60,000 nucleotides of DNA. It comes from Phoronis australis (taxonomy: Eukaryota > Phoronida > Phoronidae). This document shows positions 31,901-46,900 of the stretch, piece by piece; the first letter of the stretch is position 1, and every line of letters begins with the position of its first letter. Where the stretch lies: contig NMRA01000010.1 of NCBI GenBank assembly GCA_002633005.1, positions 491,252 through 551,251 on the forward strand. The letters are read 5' to 3'. The position numbers were made by a program, and so were the translations under genes. Below the pieces are notes generated by a model, which did not search any database, had not been told where the DNA came from, and saw only the letters and a list, made by a program, of their open reading frames with translations.

Positions 31901-34900
31901 AGCTACAAACTACTATTTAATTCACTGGGGTACTTTCAAATCTAAAGACGCTATTTTGGGGCCAGTGCAGGACACATCCTGTCGGGTAACTTTATTGGCT
32001 TTAACCTTTATTCATATTCTGCAAGATATCATAATCTTAAACAATACAGGCCACTGAATGACCAGTTTTACTAGAAACTAAGCGATGCAATCCCTTTTAT
32101 TGGGTCAGCTTATCAAAAGAATAACTGTGTCAACTCATTATCAATAATTAATCAACGCGATAACACATAGCAGGCCAGAGACAGACTGAGAAGGACGCCT
32201 ACTAGCACAAGGTTGCGAAACTCGCCAACGTGTGGTAACTGACGGCAGAGGAAAATCAATAATGGAGAACTGAAGAGAAGAATGACTGCGGACAATTACA
32301 GAAAACTGTTCTTAGCACCAGAGAGCAAGATACGTGACGACAGAACAATAGCCCAATAATGATTACCGCACAAAAGATACACTGTGCACCCAAAAGAACA
32401 GATGTACTCTATGAGCAGGGTCTTGTGATGATATGCATTTGGAACTTAGTAATATAGTCCAACTGTGTTTAATTAACCAGTGAATATACTGGAGTATGAT
32501 ATTTGTCTAAATAAACCTGACAAAACAGCACAAATGTAAAAAATAAGCATGTAATGTCACCAAGACAGATCTAAAAATTAGCCTTAATAATCAAACTGTT
32601 ATGTAGCTCCCCAGTATATGAAAGGTTATACATTATTTGTAACTACCCGTACTTGTTTTTACGTTACACCAGTTTCAGGATTGGACTGGCTCACTGTGTA
32701 AACACTTGTGCTTGCAAACTGATATCTGTGCACATGCACACTTGTGTGCAAAATAGCAGAAAGTGGTTGGTAATCTATACCCAGTGCACCATGTTACTGA
32801 ATGTCAAGGTCAAAGCTATATGCAAAGACCATCAAGCACAGACCTCAAGTGAAGCATCCCAGGTAAAAAGTCTTGATGAAGGGAGTTGAAAGTTTAATGT
32901 CCCCATGACAATGTTTATTACAAGTCACCATCCTGGCCTAGCTTACTGTAACCTCCACATGACCTCAGCTAGTGAGGACACCTGCCAGCCAATATTTCAC
33001 CCCAGTCAAATTATGGCAGCTTGTCTAGTCAGACACAAAGATGGCTAGACACCCTTTGACAACTCCATCCCTATACTACTATCCATAATTAAAGACATCA
33101 GTCTCCAGTGAACACTATTGGTGCTTTGGGATTGAAACAAGAATCAGAGGATGTTCAACAAGAAACACCTTACGGGTAGAAAAATAACTTTAAAACCAAC
33201 ACAGCCCTAGACACTATGAAAATCGACAGGTCGTCATTTACGACCTGGCCAAAATCTCACGTCACATTTCTAGAATCCAGGACGCACTCACGCGTTCCAG
33301 CACGCACAGTTTAGGGGATTACGGTAAAAGCAAACATGGTTTTATTACGCGCAAGTGTTCTTTCACATTTGACACAACAACAGTAACTTAACTGATACTG
33401 TCAGTAATGGCATTCCTGCAATTTACCTTTTTTGTTGGTTATGAGGGAAGTGTAAAAAACTCGGCTTGCAAGAGTTGGAATTCCCATCTCACACATGGAA
33501 GACAAATGCGAGTTGGCCAAAATCTCAGCTGGGATTCCCAAATTTCAGGTCACGTATGACACCAATAGCTGGTTATGTCAACCCCTACTGACACAATAGA
33601 ACACTGGTGTAGTTCCCATGTTACTATGTTAACTGGAGATGGACACCTGCTCATTTGTACAAGCTGAAGACCACTGCCTGTGTGAGTCTGACTGTCAGCC
33701 ATTTATGGAGAGGTTGGTGAATCACAATTACTATTTATCCATGTTGTGTTGCTAAGGAGATATCATGAGAACATTACATAAATCATGAAGGAGACAAGCT
33801 AGATTGACCAAGCAGTCTTAAAGAAAGACATAACTGATTACAACACCTACTTCTAGATTTCAAAATAAGTCCTCATTCACAATTTTTAAACTTTTGAAAA
33901 TAAATTTCAGAACCTTTCTTGGTATATTAGTGGGTTTGCTACGCAGTAAAATATCAACAATTTCAGAAAGTAAAACAACCATCAAAATTATTACTTTTCA
34001 TTTTTTCAAAAGTAACTGACAATGTTGTGAAAGCCTAAAATTTCTCACAACATGGCCTACATTGGCAGGATTTTACAGTAATTATACAATTGCCATAATC
34101 CTTGGTATAGTATATGGCAGTATTTAATCAATAAGTCACTCCCACAGGAAAGTACTAAAGACTTGACATTGAACACAGCATATAGGTGCCGCATGTCACA
34201 AACACAAGTACAGTTACTCTTCACATTCTCACAAAAATAATTGACAAATTTGTCATTTTTCTGTTTCTCAAAGGTTGATTACCATGCTGCAGACAATGCA
34301 AACAGTGTTTTATGACTTCTAGACTGTTCAATTCAAACTAATAATAGACTACAGTTTTCTTAATTTTGATTTTTGTTGGCACGTTGGCAAAATAAAATTC
34401 CACTAGTCTGCCATGCACTAAATATCTGAAGAATTACGGTAACACCTAACCGACGAAAGAACAAAAAAATGATAGAAACAGGCTATTTAAAATAACACAA
34501 AAGGACAAAAACTCAAACTAGTACAAACGTGTTCCAAGAATTAACTACTAAACAGAATCTTTTGAAACCTCGCTTCAAACACCAATTAGTTTACAGAACA
34601 ACACCATAAGCAAAACATGCTAGTATTTTGTGGAACTGTCCTAGTATACAAAATTTGGTGTCAATTCAGTTTGCAAGTTCACACTGGTTCAGACCTGTAA
34701 GTCAGGAAAATCTAGTTTGTACACAAAAACACATCCTTTCACACTCAGCTGACGTCAACAAGACAGCTGCGATAAATAACAAGGAAGCATTTGCACGTAG
34801 ACAAAAAATGCTAGACCATCCAGTGCAAGAACCACTTAGTATTGTTAACTTTGATTGATGGATTGGCAGTGGAAGTCTATGTCATGACCTCAGTTACTTG

Positions 34901-37900
34901 TTTGGGGTGTGTGAAAGGTAGTCCAGTACACTATCACCCTTAGAAGGTTTTCAAGGTATGTAATCCTACACTGTACAATTCTTGGTACCTACAGTGAGTC
35001 ACCTTGTGATGTTTATGTAATACTTGAGTGGAAGAAAACAGCCAGTGGGTAAATGGTAATATTGATATGGCAAATGAACAGTGTTTGTCATATGCCGGCT
35101 ATAGTGCACATCACCTTCATTTCTCAATTCTCGAACTTTAGCTCCCACGTACGCTGTACAATAATTAAAAGTAAAGCCCAGACAACACAGCAAAGCATTA
35201 TATGTGGGCCAACATAATGGAAAGAGGTTCGCTTCCAGCCTAGTTCCAGGTGGTCAAAAAGTGAGTCGGGTTCACATCAATACATACAAACAGTTTCCAT
35301 TAACATCCACACTTGCTATTTAGGCCGGGGCACATGCTTGGTGTTAATGGTGGGGTGTCGGTGAGATCTTGGATCGAAGTCAAAAGCCCACGTTTAGTTT
35401 GTGGGAAACAGGATTAAACATTGAAGCCTTGACACATGGCTACTTTTGTGGCACCGAAGTTATCCACAGATGTTGCAGTCAACAGCGCCAAACATTCATT
35501 GCATCAAAAAAGTGTAACCCTAATCATTACATTAAGCATTTCATTTCAGTTATTATTCCAATATGAGCTCGACTCTTCATACATACAAATACACACACTT
35601 TAGAACTTTTCACAACTCTACTCTGTCACTACAAGGCATTAACTTCCATGTTGTTGTTTAATTTCCCAAGCTAAGTTAAGTACCCAAGCTAACTTAAGTA
35701 CCCAAGCTAAGTTAAGTACCCAAGCTAACTTAAGTAACCAAGCTAAGTTAAGTACCCAAGCTAACTTAAGTACCCAAGCTAAGTTACGTACCCAAGCTAA
35801 GTTAAGTACCCAAGCTAAGTTAAGTACCCAAGCTAAGTTAAGTACCCAAGCTAAGTACAACTTAAAGTCTCCATTCACATCGACTTACCTCAATTAGCAG
35901 ATTTAACTAGGAGAGGAAAAGGCCCTAAAGCTGTTATCGTGGACCAGTTATCGTGGTGTGAGTTTTCACCGTGCGACTTGCTCCACTTAAGTCGCATTCG
36001 CACGACATTACATCGCAAACTCAGTCATTTAAACAAAGACTGTCTGCGCATGCTAGCATTAACAATAGTGGAACGTTCAAATTATGTGGAATGTCAGCGG
36101 ATCACGGTATATATGCTATTGCACAAGAGCATTGAAAGACGATCCCTTTCCACGCTGGTACTTGTGTTTAGGGTGTGTAGTTGACACAGGAGCAACTAAT
36201 CGAGTACAACTTGCTCTGCCTCAAAAAAACAGAGTAAAAAATGGTTACATTGACGTCAACTTGCTCCGTGTCAGTCGTGTTTACATACACTTGCGCCCAA
36301 TCAGCTGTTCTGTGTTAGTTGCTCCGTGACAACTATCTCCTGCATAAATGCGGCTTTATAGAGCTCAAAAGAAAAAACATAACTGAATACCAAAACTTTT
36401 GAAGATACACTTTCCCAAATGAACACCAAAACTGCAAGAAACTAGTCATTTACACTACCAGGCCATGGGACCCCTCTTGCTGTTCCAAATCAAAACTAGG
36501 CCTGTCTAGTGCTGTAAAATTAGATAACTCGTACCATACACATCTCAAAGGGTGTGTTGAGAACAAACACTACAGCAGATACCTATAACTTGGGAAAGAT
36601 GAGACATACTAATGACCAGTTTCCTTCTTTGAACTGAAGATCAGCATGTAGTCAGCCGGAACCAGTGAACTGAACTGATTAACTCATTTTTAAGTCACTT
36701 CACCTTTACCAGTCAGTAGACACTAAGTACATACCAAGGCCCACAAACTTTCCACCAGATCCCAGATCAATTCATCAAACTGGGACAAAAATTACAGCTA
36801 AAACTCCCATTTTTTTCTACTTTTCATAGCTTTATTACAGATACACTACTACCAACTTGCAAACGCTTTGTTTAGTTAGCTAAAATTGAAAATCGAATAA
36901 GGCATTTTACTCTCATAAAACTCAGATTCTATTTACGTTGCCAATAAAAAATGTTACATGTACGCACTGCCTGATACTTGAGTTCATAACGGAAAGAGGA
37001 TGACAACATGGAAAGGAATATCATGAGAATGTTAAAAATGGCCACTAGGTGGTGCAGAATACGTAAAAAACATTGCCACAAGGACGTCCACTGGTGGTCG
37101 GAGCCAACTCCCGTAAGAAGACATCTGCCAACTTTCATTAAAATCCTCCAACGTTCTCTAAGACAAACAGCAATGGATGACAGATGCCAGATGGCATGAT
37201 CCACCTACATACCACACACAGCCAACAAAGACATGCATATATAGGCTAATCCAAGCAGTAGTTGTCAGTTGGCAAGAATTTACTAGGTTGTCTAGCGTTG
37301 CTGATAAGCTGTCGCATAGGTATCTGGAGGTACACGACTTCCAAAATCATAATTTAAGGGAGTTCAACTCCTGTAAAGGATATTTTAGCAAAATTTGTGA
37401 CAAAATGAGGTCCAAACTCAAGCAAGTATGTGACAACAAGAGTCAATACATGTTGCATAACTACTCCATAGGGTCAATACATGTTTGTCAACCCAATGCA
37501 TTCTCCGACTATGTTGGCCCAGTAAACTGCCAATATGTGAGTGCATTGACCTACTGGTACCATGTGATGTGTGACACATGGGATGACAAATTATACAACA
37601 GATGATATACAGGTATGCCAGACAGGTAAATAAATTATTAGACACATCAGTGAACAATGCTTAGCCCAACACCAAATGATGCTGATGAACGCTAACTAAC
37701 CAAAAGTGGAGTACCCAAGTCCCAAAAACAACACATAGTTGGCAATAGCTGAGAATGAAAACAACCTGTGGCCATTTTTATAGACAAACGGGAAATTAGG
37801 AGTACACAGTATGCATGTAGTCAGTACCATAGCCAATTTTCCATTCCTGTCCAATAATTCGCGCAGGCTCACCGCCTCCCAATGGGAGAAGCATACGGCC

Positions 37901-40900
37901 GGGACATGTAGTCTAAGTATGAATATGCCATTTCACCTTTGATGGACAATTATTTACTTCCTGCAGTATTTTGAGCAGGTGCTCAGATATATGTGAGGCG
38001 ACTAACTTTACGAGGAAGCCTAACAAAATATGAGTTGCCATGGTGACCTGTAGGTGGCCAAATCCAGCTCAGCACATAAATTTGCCTTCACTTATCATTC
38101 GGACACTTGTCCTAAAGCTATGAAAATGTGTACAAAAAAAGAAGCAACAAATAGGGTTACAAACAAATGACTAGACTAATTACTCGTCATAGATAGATGT
38201 TTAAAAATACACTTGTTTGTTCCATGCCTGAAACTGTCACTCCATTACCCATGAAACGGCTTTTACAAGGGGGTTCATGCAATATACCTCATGAGTCAAC
38301 AGAAACATATGTACTGCAAAGACAACTATAGTATGAAAGGGCGGACGTACTCATGTAGTTCACTACTAGTCCATGAGGCCTACTCGGGAGTCAAAAGACC
38401 ACCTGAGAAAAATCTCTTCATGACTTGGAAGTTCTAGTTCGTGAGAAAAAAAAATCAACAAGGCAAGTGGATATCTGTGTGTAGAGTATATTCTGGTTTC
38501 CTTAAGTTTCATGAACCAGACAGAAGAGTACAATGTGGATTCAAAAATCTGTTATTTCTGAATGGTCAGACATCTCCCTAACAGAATTTGTGGTAGAGCC
38601 TACCAAAGCCATACCAGTGCAGGTAGTATATCACGCGTGGTATACAGGTAAATCACACATTGGCTGTTATCAAATAGTGACCAGGTAAACGTGGCAAGTG
38701 AATCATTATTGTCACACAAAGTAGTACTAGTGCACACCGTAGTCTAGGAAACCACACCCAGAACGGGTGTACTTTGACGTACAGAATGCACTTGATTGGC
38801 TGATAAACATGTTAACGCAGTTGTGAAAACATAACTTGAACACAACTCCATGCATAAAAATGTTTTTGTATGTTACGGCAACATAGAATGATTTTACCCC
38901 GTATTTTAGGTGCTACTTTATACTGCAGCTTTGTAATGTTACGGTGAAGATACAGCTAACAAAAACTGTTTCCTATGGAATAGCCTTATACATATAACAA
39001 AGATTTTCAGGAGATACAACACTCCTTGTAATAAGACAAGAATACCTTGACCAAATATATAAATGTGGAGACCCTGATTTTCCATTTCCACAAAAAAATG
39101 TTTTACCACACTTAGATTCCATTTTCCCCAAAACCAATATCAACACATTCCATTTTATTATTTCAAAGTAATCAATAGCATACTAAATGTTCTGGGGATC
39201 GTCTTGCTCTTTGCGCTGCTTTTATACCGCAGCTCCGTTTTACCAACGACTTGCTGCGCAGTGATGTTTCTCAAAACCAGAAGATGAACAGCGCCACCTT
39301 CAGAAAAAAGGTATAACTACTTAATATATTCACTGCATAGTGATCATTGACGGACTTATGACGAGAATTGGTCCCCATTAACAAATTTGATCAATTATAT
39401 TCTTAATTTTTAATTATCAGAAACCAAAAATAAGGTAACTAAGTTTTATGATCTGCTACTGAAATATTTCAAATCTGTTCCAAGTGTCTTACTTCTGTGA
39501 AAGAGGTGTGATTCCACGAATTATGTCGATTTTCCATTATCATGAAACCCAGGGTCTTTATAAAAGGGCCAGCCCAGGGGAGATAACATTTAACAACAGC
39601 CTGGCCAAGGCTTCACAGTTATTACAACAGAGCCTATTTATGCCCAGCTTGTTGTTGCTACAAAGGGTGGAGTGTAGTCATAATACAGTGTTACAATACC
39701 TAAGTAAACAGTTCACAAAGACACAAGGCACACTCAGTCTATCCTGGTGTTTAGAAGGTAATTTTGTATAAGCTGTTACTACACCTTTAGTCTCTCAACA
39801 GGATATCAATTTACAAGGCAAATGGACTCATGGTTGTTACGCAAATAATGAAGTATACATGAAAAACATAACTTTTGCATCGAGTCACCAATAATTACAA
39901 TGAGCGTGATCAAACGTCAAACTTCAACAAATGCACAAACTAGAACAACAGAACCTTCAATTGGTATGTTAAAACCCTCAATGCCTGGTAAGGTTCTCTA
40001 CACGATAACACCTCGTGAGTCCAGTTAATGTCTCACAGTTGGCAAGCGGTCATTCGTGTTTTCTCATTGATTTGCTATCAGAGGTCCTCCACACTCAGCC
40101 ACACAAGAGCTGTACAATCCACCAACAGGAAGATAACAAATGTTATCCAATACAGGTAACCCACATCACACCTGACACACCAAGATCACATTCTCGAAAC
40201 CTTGCCGTTCAATATCACACAATTCCTACTAAACATTTTCAAACGCAGATTTTTTTGCAAATAGCCCAGGTGGTTCCCCCATATGAGGAGTTGGTTGAGA
40301 CGTGCTCCCAACACAGATGTGCATTTTATTGTCTGGGTACATTGAATCCGGTGCGTAATTTTCTCTTTCAGGTGAGGTACCACATTGGGTGGGTACTTTT
40401 CCCTCGCAGACTATGCGGTAACTGGAGAGGGGTGGGTAACCCAGTACACATGATGAGTGACCGAAACGTCGTGACAATGTATATAGACAAGAGGACAGTG
40501 TAAATAGACCAAGAGATTTTGATAATAGTTGTAAGACACTTGCGAAAAAGCAAAATCACGCAAAAACTATTGGCACGCATTACAAGCAAAGTGCGTGACC
40601 ACACTAGCTCTAGTCGCGAGAGTCTTGCATCTAGAGTTCGGTCCACACACGGCCTCAGTGTTCTCCACATTATAAACTCCAAACTCGACGCAAATGTTGA
40701 ATGTCAGTTGACATTGTCTTGTGTCTTATCATAAGGATGGTCATGCTGGAGGTATTTATATATGGTTTAAAACTGCACACTGCACTGGTGTGACCTACTT
40801 TTTAGACACTTCAAAGTTTAGCTTTCCTACCAATGCATCTCATAATTCCTCCAAAGCATTTGACAGACCCAGAGCAGCAAACAAAAGATCAAAAGTTCCT

Positions 40901-43900
40901 TTAATAATACCAATGCCGATTTTAATATCAATTAGACATATTAAGTACTACTAACATGAGTTCTGATGTGACCTAGTTTTTAGTGACACCTGTTGTCAAG
41001 TTTAATAAGCTCATAAAGTTCTAACTTGCCACTAGATGTCAGTCAAAATCAAAATTGTCTTTATTAAGCAAATTAAATTGCTTTTTTACAGATTGACTTG
41101 CAAAATTTTAAAGTTAGAATGACAAAGTAGATTAGTCATTAAATTAAGCAAGCTAGGTGACTCCATGAAATGTTTGTTATTTAAAGATTTTTGCAGATTT
41201 TGTTAATTATAATTTAAACTTTTTTAGTGTCTTACGAAGTAATACATATAGTGTTGACTGCCTCTATAGTTCTGAAATGGGCTTGATGTTGGTTAATCAG
41301 GCACTGCTTTAGTGTTGAGGTCTGAAATACCAAGCCAGGACAAAAGTTCAAACCTGACGCAGCACTTTCTAAACTCGTCGCGCATTTTCCAAACTCGACG
41401 CGGCGAAATCCAAACTCATTACAGCGTCGAGTTAAAACAGGCCGTGGAGAACACTGGGCCTACACTTTCACAACTTGCACTAGCGCAACTTACCCCACAC
41501 ACATATCCGATAACTACGGTAACGCGGAGGTTGTCGCTCTGCGCGTGAAAAAGAATAGCTAATGGGAAGACCAGTCTACTGCAGCTGATACATACTTCTG
41601 CCTTGCCCCACGATTGAGGCCACACAGGCATTACAATTGGCGCAAGGTACCCTAAAACAAGTTACCCCACTCCAATAAGGCCAGGGTAAGTTGTCACAAG
41701 TTAGTAAGTTGTACTAGTTTGAATAGCGTCCACACAGTCTTCAAACCTAGCGACAACTCCTTACAGGAGTAACTTGTTCTACGGTAAGTCTGTGTGTTGA
41801 CGGCTCTATAGGAACCCAGTCTCATTTTCCTTGGGCTCATCCGCAGATACCTGCTGAGCTGGGAGTGATATGGCTCAGACAGGTATGACAAAAGGGAGAA
41901 GGGAGGGGTGACCAGCCATTATTGATCCTCTCAGCCATCATTGTACTGAGACAAGAACAGTTATGTGGCCTGTACAACTCAAAAGACTCCCCTTTAACTG
42001 ACTTTCACTAAGTACACCACCACTTAATATATAAACATTTACTAAAAGGTACAAATAAGACATCAGATTAACCTCTTCCAATTTCTTGGACATACACGAA
42101 ATCAGAGGAATTTCAAGCAGCCGTCCACCAAGACTGTTCCTGTACTGTTGCCATTCGGTCACTAGAATAATTGTGGATGCAAATAACAACAGCAGCATGG
42201 AAGATCAGACAAAATTCGCAAATTAAAGCCATTCCCGCAGCCACATGCTGTCAAAGACTTACTTTTGCCTCAAATCATGTTCTGTCATTAAACTGGTATC
42301 GGAAGGAAGTGACAATATAAAGTTGGACCATATCAAGACACCTTGTGGTTGAAGCTGAGTGCACCTTTTGGAATTGAGCTTCAACTAGGATTGCAAGTAA
42401 AGCCTTCACACAGACAGAAACTCTACTAAGCACAACTGACTGGAGATCAACCTTTGAACGGCTTCCATTTCATAGCCAAGTTAGTCATGTTATGAAAATA
42501 ACATGACAAAAGAGAATTGTACTGGACTTCTAACACTATATGTAGTTAAGTCAACTTTGAGGATGAAATTCACTATTTGAATAAGTCTTGAATCGACTGA
42601 CCAGCATGAATCATACGACCAATGTTTATGTTGACAGCCAGTCCTGGACAATCAATGTTTGGCGTGTTTACAACTACAGTTATGATCTTATGAGGTAGAA
42701 AATGAGACATGCATATGGTCCAGTTTCACTCAAACCACATAGAGACCACATTTGTTTGGGAATCACAAGACCACAACACAACAGCTCAGCAAACATGAAA
42801 CAATGGCGGCATTCATTGCATGGCCAGTCAGACCAAGAAAGATGGGGAGGTCTATCTACAAAGTACTGGGCAGCCAAACACATGTCCTACAACCCCCCAC
42901 TGCCCCCAGACAACTCTCATATAATGCAAAGGAATTAAAACATTTCGTGCAATGGCACTGGGACTAAAATGCTCTATTAGTTAAATATGCAGTTCAAAGT
43001 TTACAAAAATACCATCAGGGACAAACAAGAGGGTAAGCACCACTTGAACAATGTTTGATAGTCTGTACAACTTGTACTAGGACCTGTACAGAATCAAACA
43101 GAATTATACACGTATACATTCACTTAAAAATGCAAACAATTTGCAGAAAGACAATAGTTCAAAACTAGCTTGCTACCGATGGGGGGAAATAGTGTCCGAC
43201 TCCATTTACTTAAATCTAGCTATTTTAACTCTTATAAACACTTGTGCTCAAACACAGAAGGCAACCTCGCTAAAACTTTATTACGAAAGCCATGACATCT
43301 TCGTCATAACTGGACTGCAATGTACATCTCCATTGCACAGAAATTGATGAAAAATCAATCATACACGCACACATACTCTTTACATTGTCAAGCGCAAGGA
43401 TTTCCTAAGTCTGTGTTTATGTCAACCCCTCCAATGCTAACAATGCATTAAGCCAACACCATTCCATAAACAACATGATTCCATGAACAACACCATACAA
43501 CAGGTTAATTGAGAATAGTTGATATGGAATAGGAGGAAATAATGAGTTAGCCCACTCAAAGCATGTTTAGGAGAACTGTAGGGGAAATGTGCTGTACACA
43601 CCATTTGTTAAAACTTCAATAGGGACAAATCCGGCTCAACAAAAGTATAATCTGATATACCTGGAATCCCCCCTGGGTTTACAATAACATTCATTGCTGG
43701 TCAAGGGAATAGGTCAAAACATACAAATGTGTTTACCAATAAATTTCAAGTTTGCCCAATAAAAAATTCCGGTGTGCTTCACGAACTTATTTCACTTAGC
43801 ACGGTAACACGTTTGGCTCAACTGTGCCAGGTAAGAAATGCAATGCAACAAATTTGAATTAATAATTAGCCATTTCTGCAACTAAACATTCTAACATTAC

Positions 43901-46900
43901 AAAAGCTTGTTCAGTACAGTGGCTCCACCTACATCAAGAGCGAGCCCCCGCCTCAAGGGAGACCTTACTATTGGATGACACATCATGACAGCATGCACTC
44001 GCTTCAATTCCAAAATGGAAGCAGGGATCAACAAATCAGTGCGAAACTCCATCATTTTGGGGGACAACTTTTCGCAATTCAAAATTATAAACCCTCTCGT
44101 ATGACTGTTTTGGAAGTGACATGAGATCAATATAATGCGAACAAACGTTAACGCCTATGAGAACAATAGGTTCTTTCCAACTGACACAGTGCTGACGTCT
44201 CCCCACCCTTTTCCATTCCCTGAATCGATCAGTGATGGCAGGTCAGTGTAAACAAATCACCACAACAAAGCAGGACCACTGCAACTGCCCAGTGACCACA
44301 TACACACACTAGACCATGTAACACAGCATTCCTAGAAGCATTACTCAGATGACCTATAGTGTGAACTAGGCATATGGCCACTTGAAAGGACCAGAATAAA
44401 CCACTTCCTTGTGAAGGGTTCTTTACACAGGGTTAGACGAGAAAGAGACCATTTAACTCATCTTTCACTGGAGGCATTTTTGACCGAGGGACATCTGTGC
44501 CCACCTTCACATGCAAACACCTTACAGTGTACAACAGTCCAACAGTCTAAAGATCTGACAACACAATACAGTCATAGAACACAAGACTGTTGTATTTAAC
44601 AAATGTATGCAAGGGCTGATGCACAATTTTTTTATCTGATGTGCCCCAAGCTATTTGTCAATTCTGCTTCAACAAATCATACAACAAGCATCACTAGCCA
44701 ATCACTACATGCCATTTTGTCATGTGACTAAGTTGTGAGACAACGGCCCCTATGGCGCATCACTAAAACTATGCGCTGAGGTGAAAATCCATGAAAGCTC
44801 AAGGATGAGTCTCCCAAAAATGACACGAATCTCGCATAATGTCTCGTCACGCAGACATTGGTCATCTGTCAACGACAATTACGTGATAATCCCGTGACGA
44901 CAATCGAATTCTGAACCCAAGTATTTTTTGTAATTCGCAGAGGGTGGTATAATTCACAAGAAGTCTTAGCGTCTGTTACTAAATCGTGCAAGGTGAAGGT
45001 ATTTAATCCCATAAATTTATTTAACTGGTTAGAAAATGATTTGAAATAAATACGACAATTTGTCTCATAAGAAATGAAAGGATTTCATAAATTGGCTAAA
45101 AGTAGATCTATCTCTACATCGGCTGAACTACAAATGTTGTAGTGAGCTGGTGGCAATGAAAACTGATAATTCAAAACACTACAGCAGCTTGTGACAGTAT
45201 GTTGCAAACTGTGAAAAACGGCAACCATGATACATTATCAGTGAAGCCATAGTGAAATCTGGTCTATGACAGCCGCTGTTATGACTTCGACAAGAGTGGG
45301 GATGATGTGATATAAGTTCATGATAGTCTGACAGTATAGCTGGTAAACAGAACGCATTAAGAAGCATCTCTCTGAGGACAAGCCAGAACCATCTCAACAA
45401 TTACCAGACCAAACATGACCATAGCCAAGTCCATGAGGCAACACTGCTGCCTGGTCTAAAACGTACAATCTCTCAGTCACTGACGACCTCAGGACTAGCT
45501 CGTAACTGCGAGTCCGAAATTCCTGTGCCAGCAATGGCTCAAACCTGAGGCCATCTGCAATCTGGTTAGATAGATCTGTTCCAACTTCTGACAGGTTACT
45601 AGTAAGTCACATGACGAGACCCTGTACAACTCGGCAGAAAATGAAACAACACATGAAATAGGTCCTCTACGCATATACAGAACCAGTGATGATCAGTCAT
45701 ACTACAAGTCCAATCTAGGTCATGATTTGAAGGTGACATATAGTAAAACCAGGTCTACATATAGATCCAAGTCACTAAGTGGCCACTGCATAAATTGATC
45801 ACATATAGGCTGTTTGTTATTTACACTCTGAAGTGGAGAGGAAACAAAACATGGCAATAGTTCAAGTCAGTTCAACTGATTGTGCTACTTAAAAACAAGC
45901 AGCTGCCTGAAGTTCCTTGAAACAATATTCATAATAAAGTTTGACCTCGCTCAAACCTCACGCTTATAGAGCGCGTGAGACCCTAATAGCTGGTTTTTGA
46001 AATAGCCACCCCATATTGAAATTGACTATCCCACTAGACGACTATCACGTCTTTGGCAGACTGGCGTTTAGTGCCACCTACAGATGCCATGTAATGTGAT
46101 CGAGAGGTTTCTGATATAAACAACCTTTTTAAGATATTTCCTACTACTACAATGCCAGTAAATTTCCTCTGCTGTGCGGTGGGATGTACGTAATACCTTA
46201 CAGAAAAAGGTAAGCCTCTTGAAATATCAATGGATGAACAAGGACATCATGTTCAAAAAGGTAAGCCTCTTGAAATATCAATGGATGAACAACGACATCA
46301 TGTTCAAAAAGGTAAGCCTCTTGAAATATCAATGGATGAACAAGGACATCATGTTCAATCTCCCTACCAAGAAGAATCCACGACAAAGTCAGGGGTTGCA
46401 GTGATCAAGTGGGAGAATTTCGATACCAGCCGATGTCAAAAATCCAATATAAATTAGTAAACTTAACCTAATCAAACAATGAGAGGGTCTGATAGTGGGA
46501 TTTATTCCTCTGTTTTTAACTTAATAACCAATATGTAGTACTGAACTTCTGTCCACAGAATCTGAGTCACAATCAAGCGGAAGTCACTTTCACGCTCTCA
46601 TAACTCTAGAGAAAAATAATAAGACTGCTGGTCTGTAACACAATTCACGATGTAACACAACTTTTGCTCTTAATTAATTAATATTCCCAGTAAGGATTAT
46701 TCAACCTTGGCAAATTGAAATAAGGAAGTCAAAGTTGCCAACATCCATTCAAACTAAAATAAATCACATTTGGGATAGCAAAGCAAGTCACAGACGTAAT
46801 TGAACTCTGCTTGGTCAACAATATTAGCGCGACGACTGTATTTATCAGGAGTGCCAACTCAACGTATTGAGAAACGCAAAAGTAAATTCGGTAAAGACAA

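Noticed and set aside
35665-35862. CRISPR array or telomere-like repeat
   Set aside because: Units are directly contiguous with no spacers, and the unit is not a telomeric motif; the genome is an animal's.
35639-35878. Minus-strand ORF with a repeated six-residue word
   Set aside because: Product of an 18-bp tandem repeat whose unit length is a multiple of three; not a gene.
37177-37605. 142-codon plus-strand ORF
   Set aside because: Starts inside a dispersed repeat; no similarity recognised.
40015-40503. 162-codon plus-strand ORF in CSNK1A intron 2
   Set aside because: Longest intronic ORF, but the composition looks non-coding, there are competing ORFs on both strands, and it has no recognisable domain.
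46174-46457. Overlapping ORFs with 17-residue repeats on both strands
   Set aside because: Follows from the 51-bp tandem repeat. No start context, homologue or splicing partner supports a protein.
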